Below, in pieces: positions 1-7,663 of a stretch of 12,395 nt of DNA. The stretch is from an uncultured Spirochaetaceae bacterium (GTDB taxonomy: Bacteria > Spirochaetota > Spirochaetia > Sphaerochaetales > Sphaerochaetaceae). Below the pieces are notes generated by a model. That model had not been told where the DNA came from, did not search any database, and saw only the letters and a program-made list of their open reading frames with translations. The stretch lies in NCBI GenBank assembly GCA_946414625.1, contig CAMKPI010000038.1, forward strand, positions 1 through 12,395, written 5' to 3'. Every line of letters begins with the position of its first letter. The first letter of the stretch is position 1. The position numbers and the translations under genes were made by a program.

Positions 1-2
1 AA

Positions 3-932
3 GGCTTCTCTCCGCTTGCGGGCGGCACGGAAGTGAACCGCCTGGGCTCATTCGAGACGGAACGAAATTATGTGTCGCTAAAAAAAATAGCTGATCTGAA
101 AATAATTGAAAAGTGTGCCGCCGGCGGGCCTCTTGCGGGTTTTGTACGGATCGGCGCAATGGCAACCTTTCAGGAAGCTGTAGAGAGCCCCAGTGTCCCG
201 GATTATATCAAAAAGGCGTGTCTCTCCATGTCGTCGCCTCAGCGGCGGAACATGGCGACTCTTGCGGGAAACCTCGCTTCGGCGCGAGACGACTCGTACA
301 TCATCCCGGCTCTTTTGGCATCCGGCGCAGAGGTGTGCATCCTGGGAGCGGACGGGAAAGAGTCCCGCATTCCAGTCTCTGAATATCTTTTTGGCAGCGT
401 TGGCCGCGATAAGATCGACGGAGGGCTGATTTCCGCGATTCTTGTCAGGGAAAAGGCTTCTGTCGTTCAGAAGAGGTTCTCCAACACTGCTGGGTCACAT
501 GCTTATCTAACGATGGCAGCGGGATCTGCGGAACCGGCGGGACACTCGAATTCCAGATCGGGCGGCGCGTCAGGCGGAGTCGCTTCCGCGCTTTGTCTGA
601 AGAATACCGGTATTTATTTCTTCCCTGATTCTGTTCTTCCCGGAGCCGAACCCAAGGACGACTTCTTCGGTTCCGCGGAATATAAAAAATACCTTGTCGA
701 TGTCACCAGGGAGGACTTTCTTTCAGCTCTTGGCCTCTCTGAACGCACGGAAACAGAAGCGGACAAGGCAAAGGTGCTCTTCCTCCCCAGCAGAACCGTC
801 ACAGGTGTGGACGCCGAGTATGCGTATTCGGAGATTTTCGGACAGTTTTGCGGGTCTGCGGCTTCCAGGAGCGCCCTCTCGGACAATAGAACAGAAGGGA
901 AACAGCGAGGTAAAGGAGGAGCGGCAAGATGA
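3..932 (+). CDS. ygfM: YgfM-like FAD-binding subunit of molybdenum hydroxylase (5' partial)
   Basis: The frame is open to the left edge, so the true start lies outside the window; 309 residues are visible. The first visible residues contain LAGGTEV, matching the first FAD-pyrophosphate-binding loop (AGGT) of the xanthine dehydrogenase/CO dehydrogenase flavoprotein family. The second FAD motif follows as RNMATLAGNLASARDD, where the family usually has a T-I-G-G-N type sequence. The C-terminal flavoprotein domain ends near AEYKKYLVDV, very like the end of E. coli YgfM as I remember it, but about 70 more residues follow. In the family this subunit carries FAD and passes electrons from the molybdenum subunit to an acceptor. 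Its stop codon overlaps the start of the xdhD-like gene (ATGA), so the two are translationally coupled. Family assignment is firm; the substrate is not established. Confidence 0.85.
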   Translation, partial: GFSPLAGGTEVNRLGSFETERNYVSLKKIADLKIIEKCAAGGPLAGFVRIGAMATFQEAVESPSVPDYIKKACLSMSSPQRRNMATLAGNLASARDDSYIIPALLASGAEVCILGADGKESRIPVSEYLFGSVGRDKIDGGLISAILVREKASVVQKRFSNTAGSHAYLTMAAGSAEPAGHSNSRSGGASGGVASALCLKNTGIYFFPDSVLPGAEPKDDFFGSAEYKKYLVDVTREDFLSALGLSERTETEADKAKVLFLPSRTVTGVDAEYAYSEIFGQFCGSAASRSALSDNRTEGKQRGKGGAAR

Positions 933-3811
933 AGATTCATTGTGTAATTAATGGTAAAGAAAAAAAATACGATGTCGATCCCGCCAAAAGTCTCAGGGTT
1001 TTCCTCCAGGAGAACGGGCACATGTGCGTGCGCGATTCTGATGACGGAGAGGGTTTCTGCGGTTCAGACACTGTGCTCCTCGACGGTGTTCCGGTGTATT
1101 CAAACCTTATCCTGGCATGCGAAGCGGACGGGTGTGAGATTCTCACTCCAGACGGGCTTTCCGAGCCGGGAAAACTCTCCGTTGTCCAGCAGGCCCTGAT
1201 AGATGCAGGTGTTGTGCAGAGCGCATACAACGCTCCTGCTGCCGCTCTTCTTATCACGTGGCTCCTGGACCGGAATCCGAATCCCAGCCGAAAGGAAATC
1301 AAAGACGCTTTGTCCGGCATTTTCATTCGCGACGCCGGTTACGAGCATTATTATCTTGCTGTGAAGCTCGCCTGCGAGATGATAGAAAAGGGCAGATACG
1401 AGACCCCGACCGCCCCGAGCTTCCACCCTGAGTGGGAAGTGGTGGGCAAGCCCTTGTCAAAGATCGACGGTCCACAGCTGGTGAAGGGCGAGAAGGCGTT
1501 TGTTGAGGATTTTGTAGATCGCGACGCCTGCTTCATGGTGGTGCTCCGCAGCCCGCACGCCTCGGCTTATATCAACAGCATAGACACAACCGATGCGGAA
1601 AAGGTTCCGGGCGTAGTGAAGATCCTCACAGCGTACAACACTCCGGACACGCACTACATGAGCGCAGGTCAGGGCAATCCAGAGCCAAGCCCGCACGACC
1701 ACGCCTTGTTTAATTTCAAGGTGCGCCATGTCGGAGACAGGGTGGCTGCGGTTATCGCCGAGACCATGGAGGCGGCGTGCGAAGCCCGCGATAAGATAAA
1801 GGTTGATTACGAGATTCTTCCCGCGGTGTTCACAGTAGAGGAGGCGATGGCTCCCGGAGCTCCGTTGGTTCACAACGGGGTTGTCGAGTACCGCTCCGGC
1901 GCGCCGGCGAATCTTGAAGAGTATAACAAACTCGCAGGAGACCCGCGCGAGGGCAGGGTGATATATCAGTTCCCGCTGCATGCCGACATCCGTAAGAACA
2001 TTGCCGCAAGCAACAAGGGCGAGATCGGTGATGTTGAGAAGGCTTTCGCTGAGGCGGATGCGGTGGTTGAAAACACATATCAGACCACGCAAATCCAGCA
2101 CGCACCGTTGGAGCCGCATGTCTGCTTCGCAAAGATGGAGGCGGGGCGGCTTGTGGTCTATGCCTCGACGCAGGTGCCTTATCATGTGCGCCGTATCTGT
2201 GGCTGGGTCACGGGTCTTCCCGAGAACAAGATCCACATCATCAAGACCCGCGTGGGCGGCGGCTATGGCGCAAAGCAGGATATTCTTGTTGAGGATCTCA
2301 CGGGCTACGCGGCATTTGCCACAGGTAGGCCCGTATATTATCGAAACACCCGCGAGGAGGAGTTTATCGCGAACTCCACCCGCCACCCTATGCGTGTTCA
2401 CGTGAAGATGTGCGGAAAGCGCGATGGAACGATTACGGGTATTTATCTCGAGGTATGCGCAAACACCGGTCCGTATGGGAACCACTGCCTCACCGTCCCT
2501 ATGAACAGCTGTTCCAAGACCCTGCCGCTCTTCAAGTGTGACAACATGAAGTATGACCTGAAGGTCTATTACACGAACACTCCGCCCGCCGGCGCCTACC
2601 AGGGTTACGGCACGCCAAAGGGCACATACGGACTGATGATGGCTCTTTCCGAGCTCTCCGAGCGTCTTGGCGTGGACTACAAGGAAATGGTCCTGAAGAA
2701 CCACGTCGAGGAAGGCTACATGCTGGAGATCCTTAAGGGACTGGGCGAAGGCCGTGAGGGCGCGGTGGTTCCCGTGGGCTCATGCGGTCTGCGCGAAGCG
2801 ATTGTCAAGGGCTGCGAGATGATAGACTGGGGTCACAAGGAGGAGTCCAGCGATCCAGACTGGAAGATAGGCAAGGGCTTTGCGATGATAATGCAGGGCT
2901 CAGGGCTCCCCGGACTGGACCACGCCGAGGCAATAGCCCGATTGGAGACAGACGGCACGTTCATCCTGAACAGCGGCGGTGCGGACTTGGGAACAGGACT
3001 GGATACAATCTCTGCCAAGGTTGCAAGTGAGATTCTGAAGCTGCCAATGGACAAGATCACAGTCATCTCGGGCGACACGGATTCCTGCGCGTTCGACACC
3101 GGGTCTTACGCGTCTTCCGGAACGTTCTTCAGCGGTAATGCGTCTGTTTCCGCCTGCGAGAAGCTTCGCGGTATGATACTGAAGGAAGCGGCGTTCCAGA
3201 TGAACGAGAACGAGGCAGACCTTGAGATCATGAGCCCGGGACTTGTTTACAGCCGGAAGACCGACAGAAGCCTTTCGTACGCCGAGATCTCGCACACAGC
3301 CTGCTCCGGTGGCGGAAACGGACAGCTCATCGCCCACGGAACGTTTATCACAAAAGCGTCCAGCGTGCCGTACGGAGCGCATTTCGCCCAGGTGGCGGTG
3401 AACGAGCGTACCGGAGAGATAAAGGTGCAGAAGTTCTACGCCCTTCAGGATGCCGGCACTCCGATAAACCCGGAGATTGCCCTCTGCCAGATGTACGGCG
3501 CTGTGATGAAGTCCATCGGACATTCGCTGTACGAGAACATGGTTCTGGATGGCAGCGGACACTGCCTGACAAGCAACATGACAGACTACGGGCTGCCGAT
3601 GATATCGGAGGCTCCGGAAGACTTCAGAAGTGTTCTCATCGATGTCACCGATAAGTTCGGTCCGTTCGGAGCTAAGAGCATTTCGGAGATTGCCTGCAAC
3701 GGCGCCGCGCCTGCGATAGGAATCGCTATTCATGACGCGGTGGGAGTTTGGGTGAGGTCCTGGCCGATGACGCCGGAGAAGATTCTGAGAGCCATGGGGA
3801 AGATCAAATAG
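929..3811 (+). CDS. xdhD: XdhD/YgfN-like molybdenum hydroxylase large subunit
   Basis: 960 residues, close to the 956 I recall for E. coli XdhD (YgfN), with near co-linear similarity. It starts at ATG 929 after AAAGGAGG (912-919). Residues 1-150 are a ferredoxin-like 2Fe-2S region, fused as in xanthine dehydrogenases. The cluster ligands are mostly replaced: D39, D47 and N59 in the first cluster (only C44 remains), and S98, N101, I133 and D135 in the second. The molybdopterin part carries RVGGGYGAKQ (441-450), GAYQGYG (555-561) and GAKSISE with the expected catalytic Glu at 920. The family is annotated as the probable selenate reductase molybdenum subunit and is linked to selenium-dependent molybdenum hydroxylases; a purine-type substrate is also possible. 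Partners in E. coli are YgfM and the Fe-S protein YgfK. There is no in-frame UGA, so the protein itself holds no selenocysteine. It acts in the cytoplasm. Confidence 0.92.
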   Translation: MKIHCVINGKEKKYDVDPAKSLRVFLQENGHMCVRDSDDGEGFCGSDTVLLDGVPVYSNLILACEADGCEILTPDGLSEPGKLSVVQQALIDAGVVQSAYNAPAAALLITWLLDRNPNPSRKEIKDALSGIFIRDAGYEHYYLAVKLACEMIEKGRYETPTAPSFHPEWEVVGKPLSKIDGPQLVKGEKAFVEDFVDRDACFMVVLRSPHASAYINSIDTTDAEKVPGVVKILTAYNTPDTHYMSAGQGNPEPSPHDHALFNFKVRHVGDRVAAVIAETMEAACEARDKIKVDYEILPAVFTVEEAMAPGAPLVHNGVVEYRSGAPANLEEYNKLAGDPREGRVIYQFPLHADIRKNIAASNKGEIGDVEKAFAEADAVVENTYQTTQIQHAPLEPHVCFAKMEAGRLVVYASTQVPYHVRRICGWVTGLPENKIHIIKTRVGGGYGAKQDILVEDLTGYAAFATGRPVYYRNTREEEFIANSTRHPMRVHVKMCGKRDGTITGIYLEVCANTGPYGNHCLTVPMNSCSKTLPLFKCDNMKYDLKVYYTNTPPAGAYQGYGTPKGTYGLMMALSELSERLGVDYKEMVLKNHVEEGYMLEILKGLGEGREGAVVPVGSCGLREAIVKGCEMIDWGHKEESSDPDWKIGKGFAMIMQGSGLPGLDHAEAIARLETDGTFILNSGGADLGTGLDTISAKVASEILKLPMDKITVISGDTDSCAFDTGSYASSGTFFSGNASVSACEKLRGMILKEAAFQMNENEADLEIMSPGLVYSRKTDRSLSYAEISHTACSGGGNGQLIAHGTFITKASSVPYGAHFAQVAVNERTGEIKVQKFYALQDAGTPINPEIALCQMYGAVMKSIGHSLYENMVLDGSGHCLTSNMTDYGLPMISEAPEDFRSVLIDVTDKFGPFGAKSISEIACNGAAPAIGIAIHDAVGVWVRSWPMTPEKILRAMGKIK

Positions 3812-3836
3812 ACAGTTTAAGACGTTCATGAGACGG

Positions 3837-3865
3837 ATAGGGGCGGCGCTTCGCGCCGCCCCTAT
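3837..3865. terminator. Strong GC-rich hairpin between convergent genes
   Basis: A perfect 13-bp inverted repeat, ATAGGGGCGGCGC with its complement, encloses a 3-nt loop (TTC). It lies 25 nt after the xdhD stop and 48 nt from the EF-G stop. A short T run (ATTTC) follows on the + strand; there is no T tract on the - side. The position suggests a terminator for the + operon, possibly acting in both directions. Confidence 0.75.
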
Positions 3866-3913
3866 TTCATATCTCGTTCCTTTCTCGTGTTTACCCGAAC
3901 CGGCGGGATAGTC

Positions 3914-5980
3914 TCAGCCTGCCTTTGGAGCGTAGTGGTCAAATTCCATGCTGAAGCTGCCGCGTCCCTGGGTCGCTGAGCGGAGGGCAGTGGAATAGCC
4001 GAAAAGGTACCTCAGCGGAGACTGGGCCCTGATTTGTGAATCCGTCGTCCGGGATTCGATGCTTTCCACAATGCCTCCCCTTGTGGTCAGCGTGCCAATG
4101 GCATCTCCGGTATATTCGTTCGGCACGGTGATTTTAACGTTCATCACAGGCTCCATCAGAACCGGACCCGCCTGGTTTGCCGCTTCGTCAAAGCACATGG
4201 CGGCACAGCTGGTAAAAGCCAGGGCTGTTCCTGTGAGAGGATTATACTCGATGGCCGAAATCTCCGCTTCCACGTCGCAGACCTCGTAGCCAAATTTGAT
4301 ACCGCTGCTGAATGCGTTCCTCACCCCTGTCTCGATGGCTTCGAGAATCTCTTCCGGAATCTCGCGCGTAGGAGCGACAACCTTATAGGAGTTTCCTGTT
4401 CCGGCGGCGCGAGGGGAGAGACGCATTGTGAGGGCTGCTTCGTTTTCCTTCCCCGCGATAATGCGAGAGAACTTATATTCCCACGTGACGGAACTCGTTA
4501 TACCCTCTCGGTATGTCACCTGGGCGTTTCCGACCCGGCACTCGACCCTGAATTCTTTCTTTATCCGGGTGGTAAGCACGTCGAGGTGTAGTTCTCCCAT
4601 TCCGCTTATCACGGTCTGACCGGTTTCTTCGTCCTCGCGCCAGGTGAATGTCGGATCCTCCAGGGACAGCACCTTCAGTGCCTTCAGGAGCTTTTCCGTC
4701 TCGTCTGCGGAGTCGCTTTCCACGGCAACGGAAATCACGGGGGAGGGGAACTCAATCTTCTCCAGAAGAATCTCGCGCCCGTCGGATGTAATCGTGTCAC
4801 CTGTCTGCGCTTCCTTGAATCCGATGACAACCGCAATGTCTCCGGCAGAAATCTCTTCTATCTCTTCGCTCTTGTTAGAGTGCATTCTGAGGATTTTGTT
4901 CACCCTCTCTTTTTTCTTTTTGTTTACGTTGTAGACACTCAGCCGGCTTTTGAAGGTTCCGCTGTAGACGCGTATGAACGCGAGAAGCCCTGCCTGAGGG
5001 TCGTTCTGGATCTTGAATACGAGAGCCGCGCCTGGACCTGACGGGTCCGCTTTAAGCGAAACACTTTCGTTCTTTTTGGGATTCTCCGCAGTGACAGGCT
5101 TCACATCCAGAGGGCTCGGCAGGAGATCCACTATGCCGTCTAAAAGGGGCTGTACGCCGATGTTCTTCAGTGATGAACCGCAGAAAACGGGAAGCAGGGT
5201 TCTTTCGAGAACGCTCTTGCAGAGCGTGGAGAGAATAAGGCTCTCCGGTATCTCCTTTCCGGAGAAATACAGATCCGTTATCTCGTCGCTTTGGGCGGAG
5301 ACCGCGTCAATAAGGCGTTCGCGCCATTCGGCCGCAGTCTCGGTATATTCCTCCGGAATCTCTTCGTAGCTGTAATTTTCGCCTTGAGTCGCTTCGTCGA
5401 AGCGGACAGCCCGCATTTTAACAAGGTCAATCACTCCGCTGAATGTCGACTCCTTCCCAATGGGGATAAAGAGCGGTGCCGGAGTTTCTCCGAGTTTTTT
5501 TCGGATCTCGTCCAGAACGGCGTAGAAGTCTGCGCCCATCCGGTCCATCTTGTTGATGAATGCGATGCGCGGCACTCCGTAGCTGTCCGCCTGTTTCCAA
5601 ACGGTCTCGCTTTGCGGCTCCACTCCGCTCACCGCGCAGAAAATACCCACCGCTCCGTCCAGAACACGGAGGCTGCGCTCCACTTCCGCAGTGAAATCCA
5701 CATGTCCCGGAGTGTCGATTATGTTGATCTGGCGGTCTTTCCAGTAGCAGGTGGTCGCCGCGGACGTGATCGTGATTCCGCGCTCCTGTTCCTGCTCCAT
5801 CCAGTCCATTGTTGCTTCTCCGTTGTCAACCTCGCCGATCTTGTGGTTTTCCCCGGTATAGTAGAGAATTCTTTCTGTGGTTGTGGTTTTGCCCGCGTCG
5901 ATATGAGCAATGATTCCGATGTTGCGAATGTTTTTTATTCTTTCGATGCTGTCAGCCGTTGCTTTGGTGTCTTTTGCCAT
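3914..5980 (-). CDS. fusA: Elongation factor G paralogue
   Basis: 688 residues from ATG 5980, chosen because an AGGA (5989-5992) lies 8 nt upstream and MAKDTK is a typical EF-G start. The frame extends 42 codons further up but that part looks non-coding. GTPase motifs are intact: AHIDAGKT (25-32), RGIT (67-70), DTPGH (89-93), NKMD (143-146) and CGSS (267-270). The switch sequence MDWMEQEQERGIT is canonical, as are MGELHLDV (461-468) and the domain V end (RSATQGRGSFSMEFDHY). Domain IV is divergent. The usual glycine-rich SGGRGQ loop is replaced around 502-515 by IIAGKENEA, and the second tip loop around 577-588 reads AIEYNPLTGTAL, where E. coli has the catalytically important His583. EF-G drives translocation and, with RRF, ribosome recycling. 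The altered tip suggests a specialised paralogue such as the spirochaete spdEFG2 type. Confidence 0.93.
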   Translation of the reverse strand: MAKDTKATADSIERIKNIRNIGIIAHIDAGKTTTTERILYYTGENHKIGEVDNGEATMDWMEQEQERGITITSAATTCYWKDRQINIIDTPGHVDFTAEVERSLRVLDGAVGIFCAVSGVEPQSETVWKQADSYGVPRIAFINKMDRMGADFYAVLDEIRKKLGETPAPLFIPIGKESTFSGVIDLVKMRAVRFDEATQGENYSYEEIPEEYTETAAEWRERLIDAVSAQSDEITDLYFSGKEIPESLILSTLCKSVLERTLLPVFCGSSLKNIGVQPLLDGIVDLLPSPLDVKPVTAENPKKNESVSLKADPSGPGAALVFKIQNDPQAGLLAFIRVYSGTFKSRLSVYNVNKKKKERVNKILRMHSNKSEEIEEISAGDIAVVIGFKEAQTGDTITSDGREILLEKIEFPSPVISVAVESDSADETEKLLKALKVLSLEDPTFTWREDEETGQTVISGMGELHLDVLTTRIKKEFRVECRVGNAQVTYREGITSSVTWEYKFSRIIAGKENEAALTMRLSPRAAGTGNSYKVVAPTREIPEEILEAIETGVRNAFSSGIKFGYEVCDVEAEISAIEYNPLTGTALAFTSCAAMCFDEAANQAGPVLMEPVMNVKITVPNEYTGDAIGTLTTRGGIVESIESRTTDSQIRAQSPLRYLFGYSTALRSATQGRGSFSMEFDHYAPKAG

Positions 5981-5993
5981 TTTGCGATTCCTG

Positions 5994-6015
5994 GTGAACG
6001 CGCCGTGAACGCGCC
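5994..6015. repeat. Perfect 11-bp tandem repeat in the EF-G leader
   Basis: GTGAACGCGCC occurs twice back to back (5994-6004 and 6005-6015). The pair sits directly upstream of the ribosome binding site of the EF-G gene, so it would lie in that gene's 5' untranslated region. It may be a simple local duplication or a translational control element. Confidence 0.8.
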
Positions 6016-6109
6016 CATTTGCGTCTGGTTTTTGTCGGGAAGGATTGCAGACCGTCGTGCCGTTGGACTGGCTTGGCCGGTTGAGCCATGGATGGGTCCG
6101 TATCACGCA

Positions 6110-6138
6110 AATTTATCACTTATTAACAAAAATAACAA
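6110..6138 (-). promoter_or_regulatory. Predicted promoter for the EF-G gene
   Basis: Read on the - strand: TTGTTA (6138-6133), a 17-nt spacer, then TAAATT (6115-6110). The -35 box is good and the -10 box is fair. It predicts a leader of roughly 120 nt before ATG 5980. It overlaps the + strand promoter at 6123-6151. Confidence 0.4.
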
Positions 6139-6151
6139 TTAGAGGTATCAT
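6123..6151 (+). promoter_or_regulatory. Predicted promoter for the PHP phosphatase gene
   Basis: TTAACA (6123-6128), a 17-nt spacer and TATCAT (6146-6151); each box differs from the sigma-70 consensus at one position. Transcription would begin near 6158, giving a leader of about 135 nt before the TTG start at 6293, or about 42 nt if the GTG at 6200 is used. Confidence 0.5.
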
Positions 6152-6282
6152 CTATGGTCGGTCGGTTTTGCGAGAGGCAGCTCTGTTTTTTGCGCTTGCG
6201 TGTCGGCGGATGCTGTTTGCGAGGCTGCGGACTTGCGCGCCCCGGAAAGAGACTCTGCGTGGTTTCCTGCTGCGTCGACCCT

Positions 6283-6287
6283 GGAGG
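6283..6287 (+). promoter_or_regulatory. Ribosome binding site deciding the PHP start
   Basis: GGAGG, 5 nt before an in-frame TTG at 6293. It favours the TTG over the upstream GTG at 6200, because family members begin only a few residues before the HxH metal motif. Confidence 0.65.
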
Positions 6288-6292
6288 ATGTT

Positions 6293-7129
6293 TTGATTTA
6301 CGCTCAGGAGAAAGTTAATCTACATACTCATTCTTTTTATTGCGGTCACGGATCCGGACAGCTGTCCGACTTCGCAGATCGTGCCGAGGGTGTGTTCAGC
6401 GTTTTGGGTTTTTCGGAGCACTGTCCTGTCCCGGACGACGGGCTGCCCAGCCGGATGCCATTCTCTCAATTTGATAATTATATACATGACATAGATTTAC
6501 TGAAAGTCGAGCGTAAAAGAATGGTGATCCTGAAAGGTGCGGAATGTGATTGGAGCCATCGATATGCTTCGTTTTACAAGGACGATGTTCTCGGAGAAAT
6601 GGGTTTCGATTATATTTTGGGCTCTGTGCATTTCGTACGGACTCAAGAAGGCTTTTTAAAGTATATCCCATCCGCCAAATCCTTTGATTTGAAAGATTTG
6701 AAATGGTATGTAAAAGAGTATACCGACATGATTCGGAGCGGGTTGTTCATCGTCGCATGTCATCCGGATCTTTTTTTCGGAGGCTACAGGCGGTGGGATG
6801 AGGAGACGGAGGCGGCATCTCGGGATATAATCTCGTGCGCTGTAGAGGAGGGGATCCCGCTGGAGGTGAACGACCTCGGTCTTCGAAAGCGGCAGATTGA
6901 GACGAATATCGGGCTTCGCAGGCAGTACACGATTCCCGAGTTCTGGATCATCGCGCGGGATATGGGAGCCGTTCTGTGCACGAACACGGATGCCCATCAT
7001 CCTTCGGACACCACAGGCTTCAAGACGGAGGGTTTTGTGAACGGCTCTTTCCGCTTCGCAAGCGAGCTGGGTCTCCGATATGTTTCCTGGGATGTGGGGG
7101 ATGAAGGAATAAGGTGCGTTAGGGACTGA
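6293..7129 (+). CDS. PHP-domain histidinol-phosphatase-like hydrolase
   Basis: 278 residues from TTG 6293; the frame is also open from GTG 6200, which would add 31 residues with no family resemblance. All metal-binding positions expected of the HisK-type PHP family are visible: H11 and H13 (NLHTH), H19 (CGH), H43 (SEHCP), E84 (GAECDW), H113 (GSVHF), H157 (ACHPDL), D233 and H235 (NTDAHHP). GLRKRQ near 196-201 matches the loop after the sixth strand in histidinol phosphatases. The family removes phosphate from histidinol phosphate in histidine synthesis using a trinuclear metal centre, in the cytoplasm. No other his genes are nearby, so it could instead be a PHP phosphoesterase acting on another small phosphate ester. 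It appears monocistronic, with its own promoter and terminator. Confidence 0.88.
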   Translation: MIYAQEKVNLHTHSFYCGHGSGQLSDFADRAEGVFSVLGFSEHCPVPDDGLPSRMPFSQFDNYIHDIDLLKVERKRMVILKGAECDWSHRYASFYKDDVLGEMGFDYILGSVHFVRTQEGFLKYIPSAKSFDLKDLKWYVKEYTDMIRSGLFIVACHPDLFFGGYRRWDEETEAASRDIISCAVEEGIPLEVNDLGLRKRQIETNIGLRRQYTIPEFWIIARDMGAVLCTNTDAHHPSDTTGFKTEGFVNGSFRFASELGLRYVSWDVGDEGIRCVRD

Positions 7130-7234
7130 AATCAGGCGACTGCCTGCGGTGTTGAGGCGAGAGCGCGAAGCCCCTGTTTTGTGGCGGTGCGCCTGTTTTC
7201 CTCCGCTGCGTTGAGTTTGGACAGCGTGCCGGAC

Positions 7235-7270
7235 AGAAAAAGCGCCCCTCAAACGCGGGACGCTTTTTCT
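7235..7270. terminator. Bidirectional intrinsic terminator
   Basis: AGAAAAAGCG (7235-7244) pairs with CGCTTTTTCT (7261-7270), and CCC with GGG can extend the stem inside. The A run on one side and the T run on the other give a U tract to transcripts from either direction. It fits between the convergent PHP gene and the small gene ending at 7281. Confidence 0.8.
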
Positions 7271-7280
7271 GGTTCTGGGT

Positions 7281-7475
7281 TCACCGTCTAGGAGGAGGTG
7301 GCGGTGGTGGAGTCCTTCTTCCATGCGGGACTCTGCGTGGGGGTCTCCTGTACTCGTAGCTGAGCCAGGTGTCCAAATCTTCCGCCAAAAGTTCTGCAGC
7401 CACAAGCAGACAGGATGAGCAGAAGAATATTAAAAGCAGCGCCAGCGCAATTAAGAACAGCACTTTCTTTTTCAT
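7281..7475 (-). CDS. Small membrane-anchored protein or lipoprotein with proline-rich tail
   Basis: 64 residues. MKKK is followed by a long hydrophobic segment (5-27) containing C19 and C22. SSC at 20-22 could be a relaxed lipobox of spirochaete type, but the hydrophobic stretch continues past it, so a plain membrane anchor is also possible. After a short acidic part (AEDLD) the tail is basic and proline-rich, with RRPPRR and then seven consecutive prolines before a final RR. No Shine-Dalgarno sequence is clear; AGGAAA lies too far upstream. It ends directly at the bidirectional terminator, which supports it being a real gene. I do not recognise a family. The opposite strand is also open here but encodes nothing convincing. 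Confidence 0.6.
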   Translation of the reverse strand: MKKKVLFLIALALLLIFFCSSCLLVAAELLAEDLDTWLSYEYRRPPRRVPHGRRTPPPPPPPRR

Positions 7476-7507
7476 GGGTTTAGTTTATAAGATATTTCCT
7501 GTTTGGG

Positions 7508-7550
7508 AATATCAAAACATGTTATGTGTCGAAAAACACATAATATCAAA
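7508..7550. promoter_or_regulatory. Palindrome flanked by direct repeats (operator-like)
   Basis: TTATGTGT (7522-7529) and ACACATAA (7536-7543) form a perfect 8-bp inverted repeat around CGAAAA. AATATCAAA occurs on both sides (7508-7516 and 7542-7550). A run of eight T follows shortly after (around 7553-7560), so it could alternatively act as a weak terminator. It lies between the divergent small membrane protein gene and the metal-binding protein gene, where an operator is plausible. Confidence 0.45.
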
Positions 7551-7663
7551 GATTTTTTTTGGTTTGAATTTTTTGGGAAAAAAGCCGATTGCAAAGATGG
7601 TGTACGGATGGCGGAGTAGACCGTGCGCTGGATGCAATCTTGGTTTCCTGAATGAGGTGTGGT

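Noticed and set aside
1457..2704. Long open frame (415 codons) on the - strand opposite the molybdenum hydroxylase gene
   Set aside because: It lies wholly inside a well-supported gene, its translation resembles no protein family, and it has no ribosome binding site. It is a by-product of GC-rich codons.
5981..6106. 42-residue N-terminal extension of EF-G
   Set aside because: The extension is unlike EF-G, includes the tandem 11-mer and the ribosome binding site, and covers the predicted leader.
5291..6142. 283-codon + strand frame opposite the EF-G gene
   Set aside because: It mirrors the EF-G coding strand, has no family features, and runs across the EF-G start and promoter.
6200..6292. 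Upstream GTG start for the PHP hydrolase adding 31 residues
   Set aside because: The extra residues have no similarity to the family, and a GGAGG site fits the TTG at 6293, which puts the HxH motif at its usual distance from the N-terminus.
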